From Macrobrachium rosenbergii (lineage: Eukaryota; Arthropoda; Malacostraca; Decapoda; Palaemonidae): DNA of 64,000 nucleotides. The position numbers and the translations under genes are program-made. Positions 1 to 14,439 of the stretch are shown in pieces. Position 1 is the stretch's first letter, and every line of letters begins with the position of its first letter. The notes under the pieces were generated by a model. It worked only from the letters and a program-made list of their open reading frames with translations. It ran no database searches and was not told the origin of the DNA. The stretch is from positions 5,492,331 through 5,556,330 of the forward strand of contig NC_089794.1 of NCBI RefSeq assembly GCF_040412425.1. Direction: 5' to 3'.

Positions 1-404
1 TTCATATTATTATTATAAGGCAGTAAAAGCAAATTTTTGGTGTTGTAAGGTCCTTTCTGGTTTTGATACATAGTCTTTTTTGCCGCTTGAAATGCACTGT
101 TTAATACACTGTCAGGATATTTCAATTTCTTGCCTGCATTCCTAATTTTATCTATTTCATCATCAATATATTCAGGGCTACATACCCGTATTGCTCTTAA
201 AAACATAGATGAAAACACTGACTTTTTAACCTTATTGCTTTGGCCAGAATAGAAATGCACATAGGAAGAAATATTAGTGGGTTTGCTATATAGAATATAT
301 TTAAACCCATTACTGTTTCTTCGTATGAGGACATCCAAAAAAGGTAAGCACCCATTATTTTCCCTTTCCATATTGAATTTAATTGATGGGTGGATATGTA
401 GTCT
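1..404 (-). pseudogene. Penelope-like element reverse transcriptase, C-terminal part (runs off the window)
   Basis: The minus strand is open from a TAG at 405-407 to the window edge. Read from 404 downwards it contains HPSIKF, an acidic/Asn turn, CLPFLDVLI, then FKYILYSKPTN, SSYVHFYSG, RAIRVCSPEYIDDEI and KLKYPDSVLNSAF. The order PSIKF, LPFLDVLI, Y.KPT, S.YVHF, K.S...R, R..CSPE is the end of the palm and the thumb of Penelope-like reverse transcriptases; these retroelements usually pair this RT with a GIY-YIG endonuclease. The YxDD-bearing part should lie upstream, at 405-540, but there I see only a stop and no clear frame, so this copy is 5'-truncated. No start codon belongs to it. Family assignment is firm; activity of this copy is not supported. 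Confidence 0.85.
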
Positions 405-766
<362 letters not shown>

Positions 767-793
767 AAGAACAAAGTAGGCGACGGCCAGTGG

Positions 794-1691
794 TATACAT
801 TAGCGCGAAGGTGGACCATGGAAACGTATTCATCTCTACATAATTCTTTATTTCCAACGTTTCGTAATAAAAAGCTTTATTACATCATCAGGAATCTGTT
901 AAATAATGAATAAAATTACTTTAAAAATTGCTCTTAAAATCAATAAAATCCATAAAATACTTCACAGTTAAAATACAAGATAAAAAAAAAAAAAAAAACA
1001 AAAAAAAAACAAAAAACAAAAAAATCAAAGACCGCTAACCAACCTTATACCAAGAAGGCAGAAGACAGAATGCATAAAAAAAAAGTTTAACTCAGGTACA
1101 GCTGAGTGGAGGAGGTCTGGGTATTTAACTGGGAACCAGTTGTTTAATAAATAATGATTCCAGGATAGGCAGTTCGTATGCATTAGTTGTTTGGCCTATG
1201 ATACAGAAATCGTTTCTATCAATATATGTTTTACAAATTTTCGAATGGTTTCTTATGCTTGAATGCTCCCGGGATTGGAGAGCCTGTATCATAGGCCAAA
1301 CAACTAATGCATACGAACTGCCTATCCTGAATCATTATTTATTAAACAACTGGTTCCCCAGTTAAATACCCAGACTCTCCACTCAGCTGTACCTGAGTTA
1401 AACTTTTTTTTATGCATTCTGTCTTCTGCCTTCTTGGTATAAGGTTGGTTAGCGGTCTTTGATTTTGCTTTTATGTTTTTTGTTTTTTTGTTTGTTTTTT
1501 TTCGTTTTTTTTATCTTGTATTTTAACTGTGAAGTATTTTATGGATTTTATTGATTTTAAGAGCAATTTTAAAGTAATTTTATTCATTATTTAACAGATT
1601 CCTGATGATGTAATAAAGCTTTTTATTACGAAACGTTGGAAATAAAGAATTATGTAGAGATGAATACGTTTCCATGGTCCACTTCGCGCTA

Positions 1692-1697
<6 letters not shown>
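794..1697. repeat. Palindrome 1: inverted repeat with ~410-nt arms
   Basis: The left arm (about 794-1206) and right arm (about 1284-1697) are reverse complements with scattered mismatches and small indels, mostly in A/T homopolymers. The loop is about 77 nt (1207-1283). The arm begins with the sequence after (AT)n (TACATTAGCGCGAAG) and ends at GCCTATGATACAG. Each arm carries CTGATGA, an 8-bp stem with a 4-nt loop, and GAAACGTTGG (1602-1639 on +, mirrored at about 854-891 on -), which resembles PLE terminal sequence. (AT)n tracts sit directly outside both arms. It may be a head-to-head PLE terminal repeat or a chimeric assembly product. Confidence 0.9.
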
Positions 1698-1789
<92 letters not shown>

Positions 1790-1800
1790 ATATATATATA
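1695..1800. repeat. (AT)n microsatellite between palindromes 1 and 2
   Basis: Nearly pure (AT)n with one TATTTATA interruption. It is the right border of palindrome 1 and the left neighbour of palindrome 2. Confidence 0.95.
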
Positions 1801-1855
1801 CATGAATGTCTTTTCCTGTAATACCACAGTGTAATATGAATATGAAAAAGGCCCA

Positions 1856-2383
1856 TAAAACAGTATTTAAATGTTGTAACCATATATTTGGGACTTGTTC
1901 TGTTTCCATGTTCACCGGTAGAATATGGACAGATGAAATGTTACAAGGGCATATATACAAAGTATATATAGGTGTGGCATTGTCCTCCGATGGTATGTAG
2001 GTGATTTCTGAAGGAGGAGAATAACTAATTCCCTAGTAAAAGGCCTCATTAACTCCCGTTTGGCGACGATTCTGGAGGTCGCATTCTCTTGGCCGCCTTC
2101 TTCAGAAGCGGTCTGAGGATTAAAGGCGGCCCAGAGAATACAACCTCCAGAATCGTTGCCAAACGGGAGTTAATGAGGCCAAAAACCACTAGGAATTGGT
2201 TATTCTGCTCCTTCTTAGAAAACGGTCACCTGGGATACCATCAGAGACTTAATGCCACACCTATATATGCTTTGTATATATACCCTTGTAACATTTCATC
2301 TGTCCATATTCTACAGTGTGAACAGGGGCACAGAAGCAAGTGCCCGAAATATATGGTTTACATTGTTTAAATAGTGTTTTATA
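1856..2383. repeat. Palindrome 2: inverted repeat with ~240-nt arms
   Basis: The left arm (about 1856-2097) and right arm (about 2125-2383) are diverged reverse complements around a 27-nt centre (2098-2124). Shared blocks include GAATATGGACAGATGAAATG, AGGTGTGGCATT and CCTCATTAACTCCCGTTTGG. On the minus strand the left arm reads CTGAAGA (2105-2099), a six-pair potential stem (2097-2092 with 2067-2062) and then AAAC (2061-2058), a hammerhead-like arrangement. The element is bracketed by (AT)n at 1695-1800 and 2388-2486. Short frames crossing it reflect the repeat. Confidence 0.87.
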
Positions 2384-2384
2384 T

Positions 2385-2534
<150 letters not shown>

Positions 2535-3775
2535 TTGATGTTTTGCTTGCAGATTTGTCATTTGTTGTGAGATATGATAATATGATCTTAAAATGTCTTT
2601 TTCTTACAGATAAATTGTGTATCATGTGATTCTGGAATATGTTTTAATATGTTTTTTTTTATTTGTTTAATATATTATTCAGTATATTTAAATGAATGCT
2701 GAGTGTTATGAAATCGATTTTTTAACATGCCAAGTAGAGAGAAACGTTAGGATTCTTATCACTTAACTGTTTCCCGTGTACCCATGTGTTTTTGACCAAA
2801 GGGAAGTTGCATTCGAAGAGGCCACTTTGCTGATCTTGATGGGATGACAGTTATTGGCCAAATGCTAGTTACACATTTGCTCTGTGTGCCTATTCTGAAG
2901 TTATTATCTTTGTCTATGCCTATTATGTTTTCATAATCTGTGTAGAAAAGAATGAGGAAGTGAGAGAGATGAAGTTGACAAGCTGACAGCCGAGCCAGTT
3001 TGGTCGCAAAATACTTTTTCCTATTTGCTCAGGTGCTTAACCCATGACAGGAAATGTCAATTTTGAGATAAAGCTCTTGAAGCTCCAGTCCTGTATGTAT
3101 ACTGTACATGAATACCTGTATGTATAATGTATGTATACTTTATGTATCATGTATACTGAGATGTGGAAGGAGAAATCTGTTATTCAAAGACTGAAGGGTG
3201 TATATCTAAAACCTAGGGGAGAGTTAATGGTTTAAATTTTACTTAACAAAATTGCTTTCTTGATAAATTAAACTTTTGTGAATTAATCTTGATTAAAAAA
3301 TACCTAAATCTTACACTGTTGTCAAGTAATAGTAAAACATTTTGAGATTGGGAACTCTGCTATAACTTTTGAACTTAGAAATAAATTTTTCTGTTTAAAG
3401 TTTTAAAAGCACAATGTTTAATTTTGACCACCAGTGATTAGAGAAATTAATGAATGTGTACAAGGTAAGTGATATATCTGTCTAGTTCTCCTTTATCAAA
3501 GGGAAATAGAACCAGGGAAACAATTATAGTGTTTGATGAAGTGATGCCCATTTTCCACTAGTCTGTTTATAGATTGATAGTTGTTACCTTACCCATAACT
3601 TGATAAAGTTAGATTGATTTTTTTTTCTAAGTGATAAGAAAGTTTTATGGGATCACTGTACCTTCAGAGTATTCAGTCTTAATATTTTTGTTATGAGGTT
3701 TCAAGTGCCTGGCTGAAGTGAGGTAACTTTTTGGTCTTATTATCTGTGTAATAACCATGTACTTGATCACTTCGT
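2535..3775. other. No gene recognised
   Basis: AT-rich single-copy-looking sequence with stops in all frames. I see no splice-flanked exon, RNA gene or familiar repeat. A short (AT)n lies at about 3780-3822. Confidence 0.5.
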
Positions 3776-3779
3776 GACA

Positions 3780-3823
<44 letters not shown>

Positions 3824-3889
3824 TAAAGTCTGTAAAAGTATATATATATTACTTAGTATAATATATTTATCATATATATATAAAGGATT

Positions 3890-4110
3890 TTTAGATAATA
3901 AGTCCATGGCTACGTGAGTTTGTTGTGCCTCGGGAATCAGGATTTGACGCCTTCTTTCAAATATCTTTCAGCCCAAATAGTGTCGAAAGACTCTCCATTG
4001 CGTTGGAATTATTCACTATTTTCAATGTTTGCTGTATAGTACCAGTTAAATTTTGTGTTATCAGTGTTTCCTTTTCTGTTATCATCACCGTGATAAAACA
4101 ATAAATCACT
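3890..4110. repeat. Left flank repeat of the SINE-like array
   Basis: This segment (CCATGGCTACGTGAGTTTGT, then TTTGCTGTATAGTA and GTTATCAGTGTTTC) reappears in the same orientation at about 6318-6480 on the far side of the array, diverged. The pair brackets the tandem array like direct repeats or a split older unit. Confidence 0.65.
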
Positions 4111-4166
4111 AAAACGTCCTTTAATATCCAATTCACTTACCGGAAGTAATTATTTTCATATATGTG
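4078..4166 (-). repeat. Inverted copy of the array-unit tail
   Basis: TTATCATCACCGTGATAAA, then CGTCCTTTAATATCCAATTCACT and CGGAAGTAAT..TTTTCATATATG, is the reverse complement of the tail present in each unit (CATATATGAAAATA..ACTTCCG, AGTGAATTGGATATTAAAGGACG, TCACGGTGATGTGATAAA). The array is therefore headed by one inverted tail, giving a foldback structure. Confidence 0.75.
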
Positions 4167-6003
4167 CTGACTGGTTAGGGCGCCATCAGTCCTGATTCCG
4201 GTACCGTCGCTGGTTCTCCCACGGACGGTGGACTTATTATCACCTAAAATTCCTTCGTATATGAAAATATATTACTTCAGCGAGTGATTTGATATTAAAA
4301 ACGTTTGTAGCTTTCGATTGTATATGAATCACGGTGATGTGATAAATAGTCATAATATGGCTACATTGTTCGACAAACGCACTTGGCAGAGGTGGGTGAT
4401 ATCGCTCAAAACGCAAAACACCTGAGTTCGACGGGTGGGCTGATGGTGGTATTCATTTATACCTCTCTTGTGGCCGACTGGTTAGGGCGTCACTGTATCC
4501 TGATTCCCCGTCCGTCGCTGGTTCGATCCCAAACGTGGACTTATAATTACCTAAAAATGTTCCTTCGGTAACATATATGAAAATCATTACTTTGGTAGAG
4601 TTTGAATTAAAGGACGTTTGTAGCTTTCTGATTGTATATGAATCACGGTGATGTGATAAATAGTCATAATATGGCTACGTACAAACGACTAACGCCAACA
4701 TGGCAGAGGTGGGGGTGGATATCGCCTCCAAACGCAAAACACCTGAGTTCGAGGGTGGGCTGATGGGAGATGGTATTCATTTATACCTCTTGTGGCCGAC
4801 TGGTTAGGGCGTCACTTGTAGTCCTGATTCCCCGTCCGCCGCTGGTTCGATCCCACGGACGGTGGACTTATTATCACCTAAAATTCCTTCGGTAACATAT
4901 ATGAAAATATATTTTCCGAAGAGTGAATTGATATTAAAGGACGTTTGTAGCTTTCTGATTGTATATGAATCACGGTGATGTGATAAATAGTCATAATATG
5001 GCTACGTATGACAAACGCACTAACACCAGCCAACATGGCAGAGGTGGGTGGATATCGCTCCAAACGCAAAACACCTGAGTTCGACGGGTGGGCTGATGGG
5101 AGATGGTATTCATTTATACCTCTCTTGTGGCCGACTGGTTAGGCGTCACTCAGTCCTTTGATTCCCCCGTCCGTCGCTGGTTCGATCTAACGGACGGGTG
5201 GACTTATTATCACCTAAAATTCCCCTTCGTTCATATATGAAAATATATTACTTCCGAGGTAGAGTGAATTGGATATTAAAGGACGTTTGTAGCTTTCTGA
5301 TTGTATATGAATCACGGTGATGTGATAAATAGTCATAAATGGCTACGCGCGACAAACGCACTACACGCCAACATGGCAGAGGTGGGTGGATATCGCTCCC
5401 AAACGCAAAAACACCTGAGTTCGACGGGTGGGCTGATGGGAGATGGTATTCATTTATACCTCTCTTGTGGCCGACTGGTTAGGGCGCCACTGTAGTCCTG
5501 ATTCCCCGTCCGGCCGTCGCTGGTTCGATCCCACGGACGGTGGACTTATTATCACCTAAAATTCCCCTTCGCAACATATATGAAAATATATTACTTCCGA
5601 GGTAGAGTGAATTGATATTAAAGGACGTTTGTAGCTCAGATTGTATATGAATCACGGTGATGTGATAAATAGTCATTGGCTATTCGCGAAAACGCACTAA
5701 CGCCAACATGGCAGAGGTGGTGGATATCGTCTCCAAACGCAAAACACCTGAGTTCGACGGGTGGGCTGATGGGAGATGGTATTCATTTATACCTCTTTGT
5801 GGCCGACTGGTTAGGCGTCACACTGTAGTCCTGATTCCCGTCCGTCGCTGGTTCGATCCCACGGGACGGTGGACTTATTATCACCTAAAAATTCCTTCGT
5901 AACATATATGAAAATATATTACTTCCGAGGTAGAGTGAATTGGATATTAAAGGACGTTTGTAGCTTTCTGATTGTATATGAATCACGGTGATGTGATAAA
6001 TAG

Positions 6004-6006
<3 letters not shown>
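4158..6006 (+). repeat. Tandem array of ~330-bp tRNA-SINE-like units
   Basis: One degenerate and five well-kept units lie head to tail. Conserved A-box-like TGGCCGACTGG starts at 4471, 4793, 5128, 5468 and 5800 (spacing 322-340 bp). Each is followed about 50 nt later by a B box, GGTTCGATCCC (4520, 4844, 5179 altered, 5522, 5850). A degenerate first unit has its head at about 4163-4220. The unit continues with TGGACTTATTATCACCTAAAATTCC, a TCACGGTGATGTGATAAATAGTCAT block, and AACATGGCAGAGGTGGGTGGATATCG. The boxes are internal RNA polymerase III promoter elements of tRNA genes, so the head looks tRNA-derived. Acceptor-stem pairing and a usable anticodon arm are not evident, so this is not a functional tRNA. 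Copies differ mainly by 1-3-nt indels. Short MAEVGG-type frames are incidental. Confidence 0.85.
5468..5532 (+). promoter_or_regulatory. Internal pol III-type A and B boxes (representative unit)
   Basis: TGGCCGACTGG (5468-5478) and GGTTCGATCCC (5522-5532) match the tRNA A- and B-box consensus at tRNA-like spacing. GTCCGTCGCTGGTTCGATCCC can fold on ACGGAC as a long T-arm-like hairpin. Transcription is inferred, not shown. Confidence 0.6.
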
Positions 6007-7786
<1,780 letters not shown>

Positions 7787-9870
7787 CTGTATATGTATAT
7801 ATAAATATACAGGAAAAACCTCAAAACTCGTCCCTGTCTTCAAAAGTAATTACTTTAACAACACTATGATTCCAGTACTGCTTTACAATATGAATAACAG
7901 AGTAACTTAAGGAAATTGTACAAAAATACTTTAAATAAATATGTGAACGTCCAAGTATCTTTTCGTTATTCGCTGATACGCAATTATTTAGTAATTCTGC
8001 CTCTCTCTGCATAAATACTAAATAACTATTCGCAGCAAATTCTGAGCAGTTCATTATTATATGTAAAACTGTGTATCACAAAACTGAATTTCTTAACATT
8101 GCAACCTGTTACAAATAGAAAATAAAGGAACAGATTTTCAAATGTTACAAATCTATTCATAGTCAGTATGAACAGTTTTATAACTGATTAACAAAAAATA
8201 GTTTACTACATTAATGCTTTTAACTAGACTACTTCACTTTATTTACAGTAATTCTGATGGTTGATTGACTAACTGATCGTTAGTCATTTGGCGTGATAAC
8301 TACAAGGGTTCAATAAAAGCAAGTACTTTTCCTCATAGTCGTGGTTCTAATGCTGTGGCCTTGTATACATCTGTACGTCCGTGCTCATAGTCAAGCAATA
8401 ATTTATCAAATCTTTTGTTCAATTTAATTCATGCCAAGGTGATGTAAAAAGACAAAAACAACCTGTGTTCTTACTGTGTCTGAATTATAAATAGAATTGT
8501 CTTTTCATATCCACTAAAATCGGGAGCTCCAATAACACGATGGCAACAGGTGATGAAAATATCGTTCTTATAGGGATAGAAATAGAAGGTTATTGCAACA
8601 AACAACTCAGGTAGTTCACTTTCCTTGTTTCTGTGGCCCTACTAGAAACTGGAATGTTCCCTAATGTGACCCTTAGAAACACAAGGGTGTCAACATGCAG
8701 TGACAATTGGTAAGGCACATCATCCTGTTTAATGTCTCTAAAATATGCTCCTTCCCAACTAAGAAGTAGAAAGGTTGAATTGTCCCCAAAATTGCACTGG
8801 AGAGTTTTTCAGAATGTTTCTGAATGATCGAAACAAGAACTCATGGTGGTCACAAGAATCTAACAGTTGATGCATGACTTAACTAAACGAGATAACTGCA
8901 GAATAATGAAAATATGTTGAATGCACCTTAGAGAAACACTTATTTTTGGATTACCATTGAAACTTCAAAGTAAAACTATGTAAACAGGAAAAACAGAATG
9001 CTTACACCGACAGCAAGCGAAATGTTTGAATTCTTTTCTTTATGTCTTTGTAAAAAAAAAAATGTTTTTAAAATACGGCCGGGTAGTAAGTGGCGGGGAA
9101 AATGATGGGGAGTTAGCAAGTTGTTACGATAAATCCCAAACGTCCAAAAACGTGCTGGGAAGTGATTCGGCTGTTACCGTGGCCAGAATCTCTTGATTCT
9201 TGTTCTTGTTCTTCTTATTATTCTGTTCTTCTTATTCTTAATCTTTTTCTTCTTTTCCTTCTTTTATGTTGTTTTAGGCTGGCTATGGTTGATGATCTTT
9301 AATAAGAAATATATGATATATTCATTTATTATATTAATAAAATTATTTTTTCACTTATATGTTTTTACGAATAGATAAAATATGTATAAAAAAGCTAAAG
9401 ATTCGCCTTAAAACTTTCACCAAGTAAGAAAACAGGTTTAAATTAGATAGTTAATCTTTAATCGAGTAAAGAAATAATAATTAAAATGCATTATTTTTCT
9501 TTTGGCTCTAATTGAAGATGAATTAAAATAAACAGCGATGATATTTCGCATCGTTCACAGGAGGATCAACAATCATGATAAGTTTCTGCATGAACCTCCC
9601 TCCCACAAAAAAAAAAAAAAAAAAATTCTTGAAACTCTAAGGGAAATAAACAAGACCGTTGCTTCACCCCCTGGAAGGGACGTAACTCCCCTCCCACTTG
9701 GAGATAAAATATCCCAACATATTTCATGACATCCGCATCTGCCATCTTCCTCGGGAGAAAGAATTCGCCAACTTTCAGCCGCATTTAAAGAAACAAATTC
9801 TTTCACGGAAGTCGGTGAGAAAGGTTCTTGGTGAAACAATATTGCTTCTAACTGAAGGAAAAAAATAGAT

Positions 9871-9871
<1 letters not shown>
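7787..9871. other. No gene recognised
   Basis: AT-rich sequence with stops in every frame; poly-A runs at 9051 and 9606, and a pyrimidine-rich run at 9190-9270. No RNA gene or transposon signature seen. Confidence 0.5.
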
Positions 9872-9935
<64 letters not shown>

Positions 9936-9936
9936 T
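9872..9936. repeat. (GA)n microsatellite
   Basis: Imperfect (GA)n/(AGAG)n tract; the serine/leucine-rich minus-strand frames over it are repeat translation. Confidence 0.95.
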
Positions 9937-11660
9937 CGAGGGAGAGAGTAACATATAAAAATAGAACCAATGGCCAAAATAACATCTCACTTAATTTTTA
10001 GCAAAATACTGAATGTTTTGAGATGGTCTACCAACTTTTCAGAATAAAATGAAATTATATTTATCTAGAGTGTTTACTACCACTATTTTCACAGGACAAA
10101 CAGTATTCCAAACCAGGTGCTGATCAGAGAAGATGAAAAAAGCAAATCTTGTGAAAGTTGCATGTCTCAGTCATTTATTTGGTTTTCTAGTGTCTCTCCT
10201 TTACTCTGTCTGTTTAGTTCCAAATAAATGTCCATTTTCCCTTAATGACGTTTGGTGCAGCAGTGAATCAATATTCCTGATCATATTTTTAATCATGTCT
10301 TTGCTCCTTAGATTCTTGTATTATCTTCCTATTTCCTTGGTATTTTTTCCTTTCTCTCCCCATTATCGCCTTCATTTTCTCTGAAAGATATATCATGGAA
10401 TTAATTACCCTGCCAATCACCCTGATTAATAAAAACGAAGTCGATGGATCAGGCAAACATTAAAATTTTCAAGTTATCAAGGTGAACGATATATTAGGAA
10501 GGAATGACGAGGATATGAAGGACCCCTGAAGGACTCCCTTATTAAAGAGGACACATCCTTTTTAGATCCTTTTAGGACCCGATATTCCCGAACCGAAAAG
10601 TGGTGTTATTAACATCTTAGATGGAACGTCCATCGCCTTTAATGCTTCCTTTACTAAAAAAAACTCCTTTAGAGAACATAGTAATAGACAGATAGACAGA
10701 CAGACAGACGTAGTGAATAGAGGATGTCTTTGAGATGGTTTGTATTTATTATGATAACAATATTTAGGGAGAAGACCTTCTTGCCATGTGTCCATAATAT
10801 TGATTTATTATGAGGCAGAGACCAATGGGGAATCATTTAATTACCAAAGTCCAGCAGTCTGGGAATATTCAAAAAAATAAAAATGGAAATTTTAACAATT
10901 AGTGAAAACGAATGCGGTGAAGAAATTCGAAAGATTGAAAGAATAGCGAGTGAAATAGTCAATAAAAAAAAACAATAAATTAATTAATTTAAATTAATTA
11001 AATGATAAATTAATAATTCTATTAAAAAAGTAAATAAAAATATGAGATAGCATGCTGGCGCGTATGTCCAGGTTCTCCATCCAAAAGGTTGCAGATAGCC
11101 AGTTGTAAATCGGTCCACATTTGCAACTTCTGCAGCAGCATCTGTCGTTGGGTATTGCAATTTGCAAGGCCGTCAGTCGCCTTCCAGGCCAAAAATTTCA
11201 ATGTGATGATTTTCCCAGCCATGTTCTGTCCGTGATTCTGATGACTTTGCACAGCGATATAAACGGACTATCTAAAACCTACATGTTCTCACTCATTTTG
11301 TTCAGGTTTTGTATTCTCTGGTGTTTTTGGCTGCATTAACTTTGCACGTAACAGGTACGACGAGAAATGTCAAAGTGATCGTAGGATCATATCTCCTCGT
11401 GTCAGTTGCTTGATTGACCAGCCACAAAGGTCAACAGCACTCGTCGATACGTAGTTTTATCTTCACAACTTTTAAATTGTTGTCGGTACAATTGGTTAAA
11501 GACTGTTCGTTCGGTCCTTCCAACCAATAATGACTGCTTATTTTTGCAACAAAAAATTTACTGTTTTGTTACATAATTAGGAATCTTTTTATAAAATCAC
11601 ACCGCACCGTATTGTGTAGCGTATCAAAAGATTTGTATTCTAACGTACGTAAGACATTTC
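9937..11660. other. No gene recognised
   Basis: A hydrophobic 83-codon frame at 10133-10384 and frames near 11022-11339 show no family motif and no coding-like continuation. Confidence 0.45.
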
Positions 11661-11663
11661 CTT

Positions 11664-11890
<227 letters not shown>

Positions 11891-12325
11891 TGCCGGGTGT
11901 TTCGAAATTAGCGCGCCCTCCACAGAAAAAATTTAAAGTTATGAAGTTTTTCTGCTATAGCCAAGTACATTATTTTAAGTTTCTATTAATCTATTTTTAA
12001 TTTTACATTTCTTGTATTTTTCCAGACTGAGTGACGGAGTTAGATACAGCCATGGCTAACGACTCGGAGGAAATCAGATGCTTTGACTGAATCAGGGCTA
12101 TAACCTTCGGAGAGCCAGGGATGCTGGCGCATCCTTCATTTCACGTTCTTGGACAGGTAAATACATTAAAAGAGATGAATCCATTGTTAAAAGAAACTGG
12201 AATAAAAATCCATATGACTGTCATCGCGAAAAGAGTGAGAATCTTGGAAAGCCTGGAGTCTTTTCTTAGGAATCAAAAGACAAATTTGCTGAGGCTGTGG
12301 GTAGACCAATAAAGTCTTTGCGTAT
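11891..12325 (+). pseudogene. Transposase-like 5' fragment with helix-turn-helix-like region
   Basis: After CCGGGTGTTTCGAAATTAGCG (a terminal-repeat-like start at 11892) comes an ATG at 12052 (MANDSEEIRCF), a frame break near 12085, then an open run from 12093 with RRARDAGASFISRSW, GKYIKRDESIVKRNWNKN and PYDCHREKSENLGKPG up to a TAG at 12267. It continues in the same frame with ESKDKFAEAVGRPIKSLR. Basic residues, a helix-turn-helix-like pattern and position just inside a possible terminal repeat fit the N-terminal DNA-binding region of a Tc1/mariner-type transposase. No DDE catalytic region is present. The fragment stops where the 12.3-13.1 kb repeat begins. Assignment is tentative. Confidence 0.45.
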
Positions 12326-12329
12326 GTGT

Positions 12330-13070
12330 TCGACCCCGAAATTCAAACTAGTATACTTTGTAGTGGCATTTAATTCCTCCTCCATCACCAGTGCCCTATC
12401 AAATGAGGACACCGTCAGCTTGACAAAGGGTAATGTGATGGAATAAGGTTTCCTAGTCAGTCACGATTCCTGTTATTTCTTTGTTTGTTTTTCATTTATT
12501 TCAGTTGTGATATCACCTTCAGTAACTTGTGTTGGAGCATTCAGTGTTAACGTAATTATGCATTTAGTGTTGAACTGAGTTATTTGACACCATCTGCATG
12601 CATTCCTCAGTTCCCCCTTGAGAGTCTTATTATTCTTGCAAGTAACCGTCTTGCATATATTGCAGATAGCCTCTGACTGTGGAATCACTCGGCTCTATCC
12701 ATGTGCAGTTCTCCTTCTACTCCCCACTGCGATGTTTCCTGTTATGAAGACATCATTGGCGTAGAATATTTATTCTCTGTAGGATTCATTCATTTTAGCA
12801 GGCCTTTATTATTACCTGCCCAGTAATTCGTCATTCTTTTGATCTGTGTTTGTTATGTAAATATAATTAGTTAGGAGAACCCTTGAGTTTATGTAATTTT
12901 CCTCACATGAAGAAGGCCCTAAGCTGATTTTCCTTTGTTTGTCTACGAATTGTCCTAATATTGAGTCAGATGTGTACAGTAGATTTCCTGATAATGTAAG
13001 GAACTCCCATGTTATCCATTGCACCTAGAGTCAAGTAAGTATCCTTCGGATATTCGTAGCAATTGGCGAC
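12330..13070. repeat. Interspersed repeat, copy A
   Basis: From CAAACTAGTATACTTTGTAGTGGC to AAGTAAGTATCCTTCGGATATTCGTA this segment is closely similar, in the same orientation, to 22868-23565. Small indels and substitutions separate the copies. Neither shows a recognisable long reading frame, so the repeat type is unknown. Confidence 0.85.
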
Positions 13071-14439
13071 CTTTACCAATATACAATTGCTTTGTAATTA
13101 TAAGCGGAATAGCAACTGCTAAGCTGGTCTGCATAATTAGAGATGACCCTGATATATACCCTATTTTAAGCACATGGAAGAAATGCCAGTTCTATCTTTG
13201 TTAAATTAGTATGTACCATCAAAAAATTTTGTTTAGGTTTATAGCTAGGTGCGAAAAGTGACTGCAATTAGTGTTTGGTAAAGAGATAGACCAAGTGCAT
13301 GCCAAATTAGTTCATGAGAAGAGAATTTTATTAACAATTCCATTTTTTTGTGTATGCATATTAGCTTTCATGTTTTAAAAATAGGAAAAAATTAGGGAGC
13401 CTCAGTCAAACTCTGTTAAATAAATGGAATCAGCCTGTATTCCTTCGGCCACATGATAAGGACAATTTAGTAAAAAAAAAAAATCCCAGATAAACATTTC
13501 ACTGCAGAAACCACCAAATGCTTTAAACTCCAGCTTATTTTGCATCTTTATCCACTCTAAGCTCTCTTTCTCTCTCTCGTCTCCAGAATCTTCTCTCTCC
13601 TCTCTCTGTCTAATTTCTCTTTTTAAACCTTATGATAGAAAAGCTAGGAAGTATTTAGGAATCACAAATTTCCAATCGATTAAGACAAGAGAATAACAAT
13701 ATTTCACACGGAATCTTCAATTCCAGGCCACAAGTGGCCCATCCCTACCCATACACCATCTTTATTTGTGAGTTCCATTAGAAATTCCATTGTTATAAAA
13801 CCAATGACAGCGCTCATCTATAAACCCCTTTCTTTCGACCTAATTTTATCCATACGCCTTTGCACCTAATTCACATTTTTTTAAATAATAAAAATTTTAA
13901 TTCTTCAACTGAGTTGGATATTATTATTATTATTAGTTAATTTATTTATTAATAAAATATCACCAGAGAATTTACTTTTAGATTCATTACAGCAGGAAAT
14001 TAATTTCTTTTTTCCGAGGCTCAGGTAAAAGGCCAGACACCCGGTCAAGAAGACTTAAACCACAAGTCTGACTCACCCATTGACAGATTTCCTCAGCAAG
14101 ACCAGTCTTTTGTATTAAATTGATCTTCACTTACATGCAGGCTAAAGCATTTTGTTTTGATAACGGAGAAAACATTCCTCTTCCCACCTATAACCTCTGA
14201 AAATATTTTGAACTACCCTGTTAGCATGTTATAAGATTAAGCATTTTTGTCTTTACCCTCACGTGCATTGTGTTTGAAATATTACGAGAGATTATGCCAC
14301 ATTTAAATTTATTTGAGAGAGAGTAAGGAAAATTTCTTTACACCTAAGTGTTAACCCAGAAAGCCTTTTCAGGCAATTAGTTCTTGCAGCGTACCTGCAA
14401 AATAAAAAAGACAAACTCTTACGTTTTTATCTAAATTTT
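13071..14439. other. No gene recognised
   Basis: AT-rich sequence with a CT-rich run at 13565-13620 and an ATT run at 13920-13935; no protein or RNA signature seen. Confidence 0.5.

Noticed and set aside
1602..1665. Complete hammerhead ribozyme in palindrome 1
   Set aside because: Core and stem II are good, but I cannot find a matching stem I or short stem III, so it is reported only as a core-like relic.
4383..5902. Repeated MAEVG... frames as a small gene family
   Set aside because: They fall in the SINE-like array and change frame between units through 1-3-nt indels, with no conserved protein.
10133..10384. Hydrophobic 83-codon frame as a membrane protein
   Set aside because: T-rich sequence gives Leu/Phe/Ile by chance; no signal peptide context, homologue or splice structure is recognisable.
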